Below, piece after piece: positions 39,556-50,600 of a stretch of 64,000 nucleotides of DNA; within the stretch, counting starts at the first letter, position 1, and each line of letters opens with the position of its first letter. Below the pieces are notes generated by a model that did no database searches, was not told the origin of the DNA, and saw only the letters and a list, made by a program, of their open reading frames with translations. Source of the DNA: Blastobasis lacticolella. Taxonomy: Eukaryota > Arthropoda > Insecta > Lepidoptera > Blastobasidae. Made by a program: the position numbers and the translations under genes. The stretch lies in NCBI GenBank assembly GCA_905147135.1, contig LR990048.1, positions 12,322,563 to 12,386,562 of the forward strand, in the 5' to 3' direction.

Positions 39556-39790
39556 TCCTTATATATAGTATCAAATAAAGTCGTTTTCCGCGTCTGTCTG
39601 TATATCCGCTAACTCAACGGATATAATATATACGCAACGGATTTTGATGCGATTTTCACTATCAGTCAGAGAATTTCTTCCGGAAGGCTATAAAGGATGT
39701 AGGAACATGTAGGTACAGTAACTACGTAAATGCTTACTAAAGTAAAGAAAATCCGAGAAAACCCATGCGAAGCCGGGGTGGAGCGCTAGC
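39556..39790 (-). repeat. Interspersed repeat family C, minus strand
   Basis: ATATAGTATCAAATAAAGTC, GCAACGGATTTTGATGCGAT and CATGCGAAGCCGGGGTGGAG are the reverse complement of family C blocks. Confidence 0.5.
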
Positions 39791-40522
39791 AAAACACAAA
39801 AACAGATTATTGCGTATTATACTCTCATCAAATATTATTTCTATTATTGCTACAAGGTATTTGAAGGCATCAAAATGTTTCCTGTCCATAGGCAACCAAA
39901 TATAGGGTAAATATTTGTTCCAATAAACTAGTCCGCAGAAACAAGTGAATCAGTCCTAATAGAACTTAGTTGTTTGGAAACTTCGATAGTTACCTGAGTC
40001 AGTATCTTTTCCCCATTGGCTGCGGTACAACGACTTGAATAGACCAGACAATAGACAGATAAAGTTGTATTCTCGTATAAGAAGAAACTTCTTTCGTTCT
40101 CTCCTATGATAATATTCAGTACCGCTCGGGAAATATTTATTTAGCTGCACTATATTACACTGTATGTAAGTATTTCACAGGCGTTTATTGGAGACACAGG
40201 TAGGCATACAGATTCATCAATATATTATGATGGTTGTGAGTATCTCTGTGTTAACCTCAATTGTAGGCATACAAATATTATAATTATACAAATAAGTCAT
40301 AATGGCTAACTATTATTAAATTTTACGGATTATAGAAAAAAATTAAGAATTTGATTATTGTATTGAAAGAGTCACCTCATAATTTGACAATGTATACTTT
40401 TAATAGAGATAAATTAGAAACCTGATAAACGATTTCATATAAACTGCAAACAACTTTATAATAAAAGGAAATAAATGTAGGTAAATTAACCTTCAGTACA
40501 AAGCACATTTAAATAGTAAAAA
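39791..40522. other. No gene seen
   Basis: AT-rich spacer with no ORF of note. Confidence 0.35.
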
Positions 40523-40727
40523 TGCTTGGACAATTCACACAGAGCCATCTAGCCCCAAAGTAAGCAAAGCTTGCGTTATGGGTGCCAGAAAACTGATAAA
40601 CTACAGATCTATTTTTAAATATATACTTATTGTACATTTAACAACCAGGACCATAAACCTGTTGGCTGGGAATCGAACTAGGGACCTCTGCGTGCTTGGT
40701 AACCAACTGAACCACTCAGGTCGTCAA
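40523..40727 (-). repeat. SINE-B, minus strand, complete
   Basis: It starts with the reverse complement of the 3' end (TTGGACAATTCACACAGAGC) and ends with the tRNA-like head GGTAACCAACTGAACCACTC. The B-box complement GGGAATCGAACTA lies in between. Confidence 0.75.
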
Positions 40728-41089
40728 AACCTTAAGAGCTTATAAAACCTTAACAATTATACCAAAAGCACATATCATATTAAACACGAACATTTACAAA
40801 TAAAAAGCGAATAAGACAATAGAAAGTATATTTACATTTTGGATTAAAACACTGAATTTACCGGCTAGAAAAAAAATACACAATTTCAGATTCCCAACCT
40901 TTTTTACTCTCTTCATCTGTGGTCTCTGCGACTGTATTCCGGCTGTATATCAATAAAAAAAATTAAAAAAGGCTGGTAATTTTGGGTATACGTTTGAGAG
41001 TACAGTTTCGGAGAGGTATTTTTCTGAACCCATGGTCAGGTCAATCTGCTTCTTCGTTGAATCTCGAAAGGATTTAACTGAATTGGCGT
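40728..41089. other. No gene seen
   Basis: AT-rich spacer leading into a GC-rich patch. Confidence 0.3.
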
Positions 41090-41340
41090 TTTCTGTTGAG
41101 CGCACCCCGTCCCTACGGGGTGTCGCATCCGATGAAACCTGGAAAGCCTTCCCGGCTACAGGTACTCCCAGGGGGTGTTTAGTACGTATGCGCCTAGGTT
41201 TTTCTGGCGAGTCGTGCATAACCAGTCCAGCCGGCCGGCTGGTACTCATGAGAGTTCACCTTCTCCCTCCCAGCCGCAACACCGGAGGGTGCCCATTTCC
41301 GTTGCGTAGGGCGCAAAAAAAATTGCGTTTTCTGGGTAAG
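41090..41340. other. GC-rich island, coding-like on both strands, unassigned
   Basis: Base composition jumps here and long open frames exist on both strands (plus 41032-41376, minus 40950-41249). The minus frame (SRPAGLVMHDSPEKPRRIRT and onward) looks slightly more protein-like, but I recognise no family. A small hairpin CACCCCGTCCCTACGGGGTG lies at 41103-41122. It may be a remnant of a transposon gene or a foreign insertion. Confidence 0.25.
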
Positions 41341-42600
41341 CTCGCTCTACCGTTAATCTTATGTTATGTCAAGTAAGACATACCTAGATCTATATAGCAA
41401 ACCATTTATTTATAAAAACTACATATAATTTAAAAAATTCCCGGTTTATTCACATTCCAATCACAAAATCTTTTACAGCTTTTAAAATTTTTGCGCACAT
41501 TTTTCTATTCCCACAACCAATTAATTGGGGCTAACTAGGTAAAAGAGAGTTAATTAGGGCACTTTTTGCTAGTCTGGTTTCCCGCCTATTCATACATAAA
41601 AGCGCTTTAGTGTCCTCGAAACGCTGAATTTCTAGGTTATAAGGTCCCCAATGACCAGTTTTATAGCTCGTTAGGCGGGGGCCAGTGATTAATGAGATCT
41701 TTAAGAGAACCCCCGACGTGTATATCTCTATATGTACATCTGACTAAGAAAGCGAATGTGGGTATGAATCGATATCTTACTTGTAGCCACCATGGCGTGG
41801 AATGTAACTTGGGTAATTCTATTGTAAGCAATATAGATAGAGCACACTGAAAGTTCTGCGATTCTGGCAGCTTAAACATTTTTGAATTTCTAATGTTACA
41901 TTTTTAAAACATAAGAAACTCAATCATTGATTTAAAAGAAATTGGCGGTAAATCGCGTATTCATTGTTTTTTATCATAAGTTGAAGTTTATCGTCCATAG
42001 CAAAAATGGAATTAACTCGAAAAGATTTTAGGGCTATGATTTTTTAAGATTTTAAAAGTTTTCTGTATCCGCAAGACTGCACTGATCATCTTCAAAATGT
42101 TTTTGGGAGGGAGTACCTCATGTACGCAACGTAAAACGTTGGTGCGCAGAATTTTAACGAGGCAATGTCCATGGTGAAATTTGTGAAAGCCCTCAAATGT
42201 GATCTCTGAGGAAACTGATTGAATAAAACCGGTGTATCACCTATGAGGGTATTCGAGGACATTTTGGAATTAGTAGGGAGTTGGGAGCCTAACTTAAAAA
42301 ATCTTACATAAACATTTAGAAAGTCAAAAAACGTTTTTGCCGTTGGATTCCTCATGAACTCACCCCATAACAAAAACGGAGTTGAGTTGATTGGTGTAAA
42401 AAATTATAGTTAAAGTCTTATTTTTATTTACGAGGTGATAACTTAAACGCAATGTTAAACTAACGCATATAATATGAGATATTTAATCATGTACCTGGTT
42501 AACAAGTAGCCCGTTATTTCTTTCGACGCAGTTCCTTGCTTCATTAATTACAAGCAACCAAGCACTACCAATCTGCATGGTACACGAAGATTAAACAAGG
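41341..42600. other. No gene seen
   Basis: The ORFs at 41661-41879 and 42092-42373 lie in AT-rich sequence and show no domain or splice context. Confidence 0.35.
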
Positions 42601-42960
42601 TAGGTTTGTGGTAAAAACCCCATACAATAGAAAAAAACGTTTGCTATGCTTGTGTTTTATTTTTATTTCAGCACAAAATTATGAGAATAAAACCACAAAT
42701 AATACACCGTATCAATCGTTTTGTCAAAGAGTACGCGACTCCAATCAACTCGTAGCTACGTCTGTCGAGATATATCGCCAGATCCAAGCAGGCGGCTGGC
42801 GTAATTATCGCAGTGAATAGATAAATCAAACACCAATATTCCACGGCAATTCCGGGCGGATAATCCATTAAACCGGGACACCGACTACAGTTCGGTTGCG
42901 GTCTCCCGGGAATAATAATTACCATGTGAACAACGCCAGGGGGGAAACGGCGGAGACTCA
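42601..42960. other. Unassigned moderately GC-rich stretch with acceptor-like site
   Basis: A polypyrimidine tract and TTTTATTTCAG end at 42671, followed on the plus strand by an open frame to a TAG near 42820 (VATSVEIYRQIQAGGWRNYR). It could be a terminal exon but could equally be chance; no family is recognised. Confidence 0.2.
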
Positions 42961-43894
42961 GGAGATATGGCGACCGATCCTGCAGACGGTTAGCTTGTAA
43001 CTTGTAATCTCATCTGAGGACAATAGTAAGTAAGTCTATGGAGGGCGGTAATTTTCGATTTGAAAGCTTGGTCGCTTCAGTCGATAAAACAACATTAAGC
43101 CCGGCTTGCACCAAATTCTTAACACGTTAGGAATGACGTATAACGTTTCTTGTATTAAGTTTTTCATTTAAGTATCAGCTTAAATTCGTTAAGGAATTTG
43201 GTGCAAGATGCAAAAATTAATCACAACAGATATTCTAAATTGTGCATCATGGCATAGAAACTGTCTACCACGGGGTCTGCAAACATCCTTAATGCGCTAC
43301 AACTAAGTGACAGGCAATGTTCTTATAAAATACAGACTACAGGCTACATATTAGACACTGAGATTACTTGCACTTTTTATAAAAAAAAACTAATCTCATT
43401 GGCAAAAAATGTCTTACCTCGGTTTCATCATCATCATCATAATCATTTATTTATTCATTTACAGTTACACGTAGCGAGCTACGTCTATTTTTCCAAACAA
43501 GCGCCGCAGTCCAAGCGGCCAAAGTTCCAAATTTTAAATCCGCGCCACCCCAGACCGAGGTTAAGCCGAGCTGTATACAATCGAATTTTATGACACCAAT
43601 TTTCTGTAAAGCTCAAAAGGAAAACAATGCCAACGAGCACCGGGTCGTATTCCGCTGATACCTAGTAATTGCCTTGCTAAAGGACCGACGCCGGCTACGA
43701 ATGCAATTTCGGTATTCCCTCACAGATAAATTACGGTGCAATCTCGTGTTTTCAAACCAATATGTAACATTTGGTTTGGATTTAAAAAATAATAAAGGAA
43801 GTAGTTACAGAAACTCGCTATAGTAAGCTATTATGACAGTTCATTTATTTTTAATTACTGTTTATTTTTTATCACACATACTTACTTAGGTACT
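42961..43894. other. No gene seen
   Basis: It contains a short ATC repeat at 43424-43440 and otherwise nothing recognisable. Confidence 0.3.
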
Positions 43895-43990
43895 GCGCTG
43901 GCTCAGCGACCCAAAGTAAACCTTGGCCTCCGACACCAGAGATCGCCACTTCTTCCTATCCTGCGCCATCTCCTGCCAACCATCAGCCAT
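43895..43990 (-). repeat. LINE 3'-end fragment
   Basis: GCGCTGGCTCAGCGACCCAA, AGTAAACCTTGGCCTCCGAC and CCTATCCTGCGCCATCTCCT form a block order I know from RTE-like LINE ends in Lepidoptera, here in minus orientation. Confidence 0.4.
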
Positions 43991-44549
43991 TTAATTATAC
44001 CTTTTTGAAAAATAAAATAGTCACTTTATGTAATGTTTCCCTGCAAAGAGAAAGGTTAAACGATTGGTTATTCCATACACAATAGATAAACAGCGAGTTA
44101 CAGCATTTGGAGGTTTTGCATATGGTAATTTCCTAGGGACACTGCATATAAAAACGGGCCGCCGAGATCGAAGCACGTAGGTTAGCATACAAAGATTTTA
44201 CGTTTGCAACTGCACAACTGTATTCCGGGATGCAGATTGCTAGTTATTTGGCGTTTGTGAGTACATGAATATTTACACGGTGCACGTGACGTCCAATTTT
44301 CTGCGAATAGCTTCTCTTATTATGTAAGGCAGTTACGGTTTGTGAATGGTATATTTTGACCGCGGCTTCGCCCGCTTGAAATTCGTACATGCCGTGTTCT
44401 CGCAGCAACAACAATGAATTTTGGGATAAAATGATAAAGTGTTATTCTGGGGATAAGCTACAACACTGCAACATGTTATCAAAAGCTATTCAGGAGTTTT
44501 GACTTGGAAGAGCAATAAACATCCAACCTTACAATATTTTACTTATACA
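43991..44549. other. No gene seen
   Basis: AT-rich spacer with no recognisable element. Confidence 0.3.
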
Positions 44550-44670
44550 AGCTTTTACCCGCAACTTCGTCCGCGTTTTTTTACCGTAAAAACCTTTTCC
44601 TACACTCTATCTATTCCACACTATCTATTGTTGAAAATCGCATGAAAATCCGTTCAGAAGTATTATTAAT
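44550..44670 (+). repeat. Interspersed repeat family C fragment
   Basis: CAAGCTTTTACCCGCAACTT, CGTCCGCGTTTTTTTACC, CACTATCTATTGTTGAAAAT and CGCATGAAAATCCGTTCAGA are family C blocks. Confidence 0.5.
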
Positions 44671-44687
44671 CTATCCTGCTTAATTTC

Positions 44688-44724
44688 TCCTGTTCTATTA
44701 ACATTTCAATTTAATAGAACAGGA
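44688..44724. repeat. Perfect hairpin, 13-bp arms
   Basis: TCCTGTTCTATTA at 44688-44700 is mirrored by TAATAGAACAGGA at 44712-44724 around an 11-nt loop, at the end of a family C fragment. Confidence 0.5.
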
Positions 44725-45040
44725 AAAATTTCCTGTTCAATTACATTCAAACATTAGGACAAGTAACGATCTGAATTACTTTTATGTGTTTCGAACGAAA
44801 TACCTGCAATTGGGGCGCTGGATTGGTGACGCGGTTTATCGTAATTTCCATAAAAATGGTTGACGTAAATTCATGAGGTGCATTGAACAAGCAAAGCATT
44901 GCCACTAGTCTTTCTGCTCTATCTCGAGTAGCCCTGCCACGAATAAATGCATGGTGGAGGGTAGGCCCAATGCCTAGGGGGTACGGCAGGGGTACGCCAC
45001 ACGAACGAGGTCCCGCCGGAACTGCTGGTATAACAATAAT

Positions 45041-45310
45041 CATCATCTTGGCGTTTATGAACAGTTTGTTTGTGCTGTTCTGGTTGTGCTCTCGCGCGTG
45101 AGTACGTGGGGTCCGCCATGACCATGATCCAGGACTTGACAGTTCTTTTTTATAAAAAAAATCATGTAATTACAGTGGAATAACAGCCATTTGACTCCGA
45201 ATCTACGTGACCCTATTAACAAGGGAAGCCTGACCAGATTGGACCTTAGTTACACATTCAATCACCTGGCTGTACAGGTTTCATCACCGTGAGAGCATCG
45301 ATTAGTGTTT
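45041..45310 (-). repeat. SINE-A, minus strand, head truncated
   Basis: ATCATCTTGGCGTTTATGAA, TGTGCTCTCGCGCGTGAGTA, GGTCCGCCATGACCATGATC and GGTTTCATCACCGTGAGAGC follow SINE-A order on the minus strand. It includes a 20-bp T/A-rich expansion near 45145. Confidence 0.7.
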
Positions 45311-46030
45311 ACTGTTGTACAAAATGTATTTGCTATATTTTAAGCATTTGGAAAAAAACGCACAAGAAATGGAGCAAGATCTTGTTTATCTTGTTTATAG
45401 GTCGAACAAAATATATAATATTTCATGTTAAAAATAAAAATTGTAATACTTTCGACTCGATGCTAGCGGTTCAAAAATCGGGCTCTTAACTTGGTGCTTA
45501 TGCTTGGTGCTCTAAACAAGACATTGCTCCTTTGGACGACAAAAATTGGATAAGGTACCTATTTCAAAATATTTGACAGTAGGTATTTATGTACCTTCGA
45601 CTTATTAATATTTTTAATCAATGCGACCTAACACTTTGAAACAAAGTAACTTTGTAGAATATCACTTTATACACGGAACGCTAATGCATTAAAATGTGGG
45701 AAAACATTTTTGGTAACTAGATGTAAAAGAATTTTTCTTTGAAATACTGGTGACATTTTGTGTGTAGTAAAAAACAAAATGTTAACAGAGTTATGTAAAC
45801 CAACCGAGTTAAAAATTAGATTCGATCGCTTTCACTGTTCATCCTAACATATCTACTTACCTTAAAATATCATATTTTTTCAATTTAACGTTTATAGACG
45901 CGAAGAGAGAGTTTTTAAATTCAAGTAACTTAAACTTATGAGGAAAATAAATCTATGTATAAGACATTTTGTCACCGAACAGATCTTTTTATTGTTTGTT
46001 TACGTTTTGTTTTTTGCTTGCCCGAATAGA
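45311..46030. other. No gene seen
   Basis: AT-rich spacer up to the mariner relic. Confidence 0.35.
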
Positions 46031-46102
46031 GTTAACCTACGAAGGGCGTTTAATAAAAAGTGAGAACGAATATGTTGCCAGTAACTTTTATTAAATGTTA
46101 TT

Positions 46103-46881
46103 TTATTTTTCGATATAGTCGCTTTTTAGTATAATACATTTGAAATATGTTTTTTCTAAAATCCCTGTAAAGCTCAAAGGGCTTATACACAAGAGTATAA
46201 TTAGACCGGTGATGCTCTATGGCTGGGAGTCATGGCCAGCGCTGACGAAACACGTTCGCGAACTCTACACCAACGAAATGAAAATGCTGCGGTGGATGTG
46301 CGGAGCTACGCGACTCGATTGAGTACGTAACGCGTACATCCGTGGCAGCCTTGGGGTGTGGAATATCGCAGATAAGATTGAGGAGGCTCGTCTGCGCTGG
46401 GTTGGTCACGTGTTGGCCACAGTAAGCCTTAGGGATACTTGGGAAATAGGTGCCCAAACCTGCCGGTATCAGGAAAGAGGCCCCGTGGGCGACCCAAGAA
46501 GCGATGGATTGACGACAGGATGCCGAAGACCGGGTGAAGTGGAGAAGATTGAGTAGGAAAGCGGACCATGGCAGAGGCCGGGATGAGCGCTAGGACGATG
46601 ATGATGACATTTGAAATATGTTTTTTCCAGGCTTAAAATTCCTTTCTTATAAAACTGTTCATCCTGAGAACCTAATAATTAATCTTCTTTGACCTTGTTA
46701 ATAGATAGAAACCTCTAGAAACAAGGTCGAATGAATATGGAAGATACTCAAGTATTTCGAAGCCAGCATCTCGAATTGCAGTCATAGTAATGGTGGATTT
46801 GGCCTTGTTTGTTTCTGTGCATCGGTAAGCATTCTGGGGACTTCTCGAAATGTTTGTTTTTTCGCCTATAAAACGTATCAT
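46103..46881 (-). pseudogene. mariner transposase relic, split by an RTE insertion
   Basis: Mariner transposases are D,D34D nucleases. On the minus strand 46672-46881 reads KAKSTITMTAIRDAGFEILE, then YLPYSFDL, corresponding to the segment leading to the third catalytic Asp (PPYSPDLAPSD in intact copies; the Asp survives, its surroundings are eroded). After the RTE insertion (46157-46606) is removed, the C-terminus reads DEQFYKKGILSLEKTYFK and CIILKSDYIEK and ends at TAA 46103-46105, the typical mariner ending. The region between about 46672 and 46627 is frameshifted, and the first two Asp motifs are not visible, so this is a 5'-truncated dead copy. The element end lies near 46040 (GGGCGTTTAATAAAAAGTGA). 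Confidence 0.75.
46157..46606 (+). mobile_element. RTE-type LINE, 5'-truncated, with perfect 21-bp target-site duplication
   Basis: The duplication (starts ACATTTGAAATATG) is at 46136-46156 and 46607-46627, so the 450-bp insert is fixed exactly. It encodes the end of an RTE protein: IIRPVMLYGWESWPALTKHV, NEMKMLRWMCGATRLD, then after a stop RLRWVGHVLA. It ends with GACGATGATGATG. It inserted into the mariner transposase gene. Confidence 0.85.
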
Positions 46882-47213
46882 GCCGTGACAATCTGTTAAA
46901 ACAATTTGTTCGACTTTTTTACCATTTCGTCAACCACTATCGTTGTAGCGGCGGCCCAAGCGAGGTTCTTTGGTGGAATAACAACAACTAACTAAATGCG
47001 CAACTGTAAAATACGGCGGAGCATTTACTTCTAAAGTATTAAGTGTAATGTCCTGTAAGTGTAATGCTCGATTAACTCATTCGGTAGAGAAATTATACAA
47101 GCACTAATGCGTCCAATAATTTGTTTCTATTTCCGTCAATCCGCTACGTCAGACTGCAAACAAAAGACTACGATTAAAATAAAAGAAATTCAAGGTTATC
47201 CTTTTTAAATATA
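46882..47213. other. No gene seen
   Basis: The 5' portion of the mariner relic could extend here but is not recognisable. Confidence 0.3.
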
Positions 47214-48174
47214 CAGTGTGTCCGGGGAAGTAGTCGTCAAATTTAAGGAGCGTGATCTAAGGACTATTTTATCGACAAAATGACTTCAATTATAGGGTTA
47301 TGGTCCCACCGCCGAAAATTACAAGTACTTGAACTTTTTTTCGAAGTTATGACCTTCATTAACTAAAACAATCAACAGTTCGTATCCTATTAATTCTTTT
47401 TGCGTGTTTTTGATATCATTGGATAGCTTACAAAATTAACTATCCATTCAAGTAATAAAATTATACCAACATCGCACATTTTCACCGAGTAAAATGCAAT
47501 AGAAAAATAAAATATCAATATTTTACACAAATTTTTTGGTTTTTGTTTCAAATATCAAATAAAATTGCACATTAAGATGTATTTTTTTTGTATCATGTGA
47601 CTAGTATTTGAGCTGTTCTACAAATTGGCGTTTAAATCATGATTTAATGTCTATAGGTTCAGGAGTTATTATTGAACAAAAGGACCCCTCTACCGCGGCG
47701 CCCAAAAAGGGGTCCCTTTGAAGCAACAATAACTCCTGAACCCATAGACATTAAGTAATGATTTAAACGCCAATTTGTAGAACAGCGCAAATACTAGTCA
47801 CATGATACAAAAAAAATACATTTTAATGAGCAATTTTATTTGATATTTGAAAAAAAAACGAAAAAATACGTGAAAAAAATTTATGTTTTATTTTTCTATT
47901 GCATTTTACTCGGTGAAAATGTGCGGGTTGGTATAATTTTATTACTTGAATGGATAGTTAATTTTGTAAGCTATCTAATGATATCAGAAACACGCAAAAA
48001 GAAGTAACAGGATACGAACTGTTGATTGTTTTAGCTAATGAAGGTCATAACTTCGAAAAAAAATTTCTAGTACTTGTAATTTTAAAATAACCCTATAATT
48101 GAAGTCATTTTGTCGATGAAATAGTCCAAAGATCACGCTCCTTAAATTTGACGACTACTTCCCCGGACACACTG
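47214..48174. mobile_element. Fold-back element: 961-bp near-perfect palindrome
   Basis: The left arm starts CAGTGTGTCCGGGGAAGTAG and the right arm ends CTACTTCCCCGGACACACTG. The arms of about 470 bp match almost throughout, meeting at AAAGGACCCC (about 47678) and GGGGTCCCTTT (about 47709) around a loop containing CTACCGCGGCGCCC. TATA flanks both sides (47210-47213 and 48175-48178), which may be a duplication or part of the repeat. No coding capacity. A transcript would form a long double-stranded RNA. Confidence 0.85.
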
Positions 48175-48920
48175 TATAATCAATGTTTCAGTTTTACCAG
48201 CCAGTATTTAGATAATTTTTTGGTTTCAAAGAGTGTGTACCTCATTCTCACCATAAATTGAATGCAACCTCGTACAATTATTACGTATTACCTACTCCGA
48301 ACTTACTACCTTGCATCACAATGTCAGCCGCTTTATTGTGATGTGATTGGGCTCGCGTGAGTGACAGATGGCAGCACTGTGAATGTTAATCAGGCTGAAT
48401 TATAGCCATTTGGTAGCCACCGGTGCCTACATCCTGACTGATGCCAGTTTTGGTCACCTATGGCAATTGGGCTCTTACACATAGGTGACATAATGCGTGT
48501 GTGCGGAATTACACAATTTAAAAATTAGTAGTGTTTTTTATAGTAAAGTACATGCTCGAATTTATTACGATACAGAAAAAATACTGTTATTTATCCATAT
48601 TACTTATTACGATGAAAAGTGCGAGTTCGATAACTTGACCTATTATTATGAGTTTGTTGTGATGTGTTGCTATAAAGTTGTGTAGGTACACATAGCCCCT
48701 ACAGAAATCTAAATTAACTTATTTATTTTTAGTTCTGTGGTTTCCCTAAACATGACAATATTAATAGGTAATTATGTATGGACACTGAAGGCTCCAGGGT
48801 TTGGATAGCGGTGAACATTTCCGCCTGATAACCATACCTCTGTTTACGTTAGTACTAATATTCTGTGTCTCTGTCGCCCTCTAATACCCCCATGGTATAT
48901 TCGTATTAAGAGTCAATCTC
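48175..48920. other. No gene seen
   Basis: AT-rich; the ORF at 48497-48685 has no recognisable product. Confidence 0.3.
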
Positions 48921-49172
48921 ATGTGCCGTATTATTCCATTAGTAGGTAAGGCCGATAGCTGTGTCTTTAAAGGCTCTGCCGGCTCCAAATCGACGGGTGA
49001 TAGTGCGATGGACCTGCATCCACCGGTGGTCATACGTCGTAAAGACCGTCGGGTTTGGCTGATTCATATTCCTGCTGCCGGCGAAATTTGCCGACCTCCC
49101 GAAAGTGACCCCATGCGCATTAGGCATTGTCCTCACTCATCAGTAAAAAAGTTGTCTATTTTCATCAGGTGA
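48921..49172. other. Coding-like GC-richer island, unassigned
   Basis: Open frames on both strands overlap here (plus 48921-49172, minus 48939-49136). Neither has a motif I recognise. It may be an eroded transposon coding piece. Confidence 0.2.
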
Positions 49173-50099
49173 GCTGTCCCATAAAATAAGTATGTACGTA
49201 CCACCACCTTACAGAATACCCTAGCCATCAACAAAATTAAGCAAAAAGCTAATCGACACCACAGGTGACCGGAAAGCTGGCTCGTTCCTCGGACAGAGGC
49301 AACGCAGCTAGCTGTCTGGCCACCATTTCAGTGTGGATGAATTTTTATTTTTGTAATATTTCAGTATGTGTTTATTAATCATAGGTCTTTGTAATATAAT
49401 TATTTTGTCTATAACTAAATAAATTTGCGTGTAAATGTGTAGGTAGTTCTAATTAATAGCAGCCAAATAAATTATCGATGCCTACGACACCTAAACTGAA
49501 CTTTAACAACCACTTTCTTAAGCGACTTTACGTGTGAAACCGAGACTTTGGAATTCGTTTGAACGTTTTACCAAATCAATTCTTTGAAGGAAAAGCGACT
49601 AGTTGACCGATAAATCCGTTGAATATTAGACGACAAGTCGGTTAATCGACCATACTGCGAATTAAATCGGTACTCGCTTAGGCTCACAATTTAATAGAAA
49701 TTTTATCCGCTTTGAAGTCTTTGGTATTCATATTTAATCAATATTTTAAAGGGCAGTATTAAAGTAATTTAAAACTCCAGCCGTATTTTATGAATTCATT
49801 TAAATTTTTCGTTGTAATAACAGACAGCCTGTGCGTATTTATAATTACACTGAAATTAGAAAAACTTAAATGTTCTTTGTAACAAAGGAGGCTTAAATCA
49901 AATAAAAACTCAATTCGAAGCGAAAGCCACTTCTCCCATCAAAAGTTTCATAACTCGACAACTACTTTACATCAAAGTTAATGTTCGCTTGCTTCTAATT
50001 GTTAGATAAATTTTAATGAAATTTATATTGAAATGCCTTACTAATATAAACGTTATTGTTCAGTTCTTATTAGAAGCAAATAGGTATCCCGGACCTTAG
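49173..50099. other. No gene seen
   Basis: AT-rich sequence with few recognisable repeats. Confidence 0.35.
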
Positions 50100-50600
50100 C
50101 GACTAGTCACACATCACGATTGCAGCCCATGATTGGAGCGAGGCTCGACTCTCGACATTATTCCCGAAATACACTGACCGCTAGTTTTATCAATACGCCG
50201 CGACTCGATGGAGTATCGATTATTCCGTTTCAAACGTCGATTACACGGAGGCATCAAAGCGAGGCGCAAAATTGCGCTTGCGGTCGACGCCGCGTAGCCT
50301 GCGCTATTAGTCCCGCGATTTTGGCTCTGCGTTCGACAAAGCGCCCGCGCCGTCCGCTCGCAACCGGCCATTCATTTGGGCTCGCCATTAAAAGGGTGCT
50401 TTTAACTACGGCTAATTTATGCAGTGCACGGTTTGCCAGCAGCCCGGACAGATTACAGAGCGGGCAGCGCGCGCGCCGCCGAATCACGAGCCGAGCATGT
50501 TTACTCGTTTTATTATCTCCCGCGACGATTGCCCGCGGCATTCATAAAGGCAAGCTCTATTCTAATCAAGTTGCGAGAAAAGCGGGTACTTGCGAATATG
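50100..50600. other. GC-rich, CpG-rich island, possibly regulatory
   Basis: This stands out against the AT-rich background (GCGGTCGACGCCGCGTAGCC, GCGCGCGCCGCCGAATCACG) and embeds AT-rich words such as GCCATTAAAAGGGTG and CTAATTTATGCAGTG that resemble homeodomain-type sites. Open frames on both strands (plus 50120-50617, minus 50254-50541) are probably a by-product of composition: they lack motifs and splice sites. It could be a conserved non-coding element, but that needs comparison with other genomes. Confidence 0.3.

Noticed and set aside
47214..48174. Assembly artefact (inverted duplication)
   Set aside because: The arms differ by scattered substitutions and small indels, and the unit has transposon-like ends with TATA flanks, so a real fold-back element is more likely; not fully excluded.
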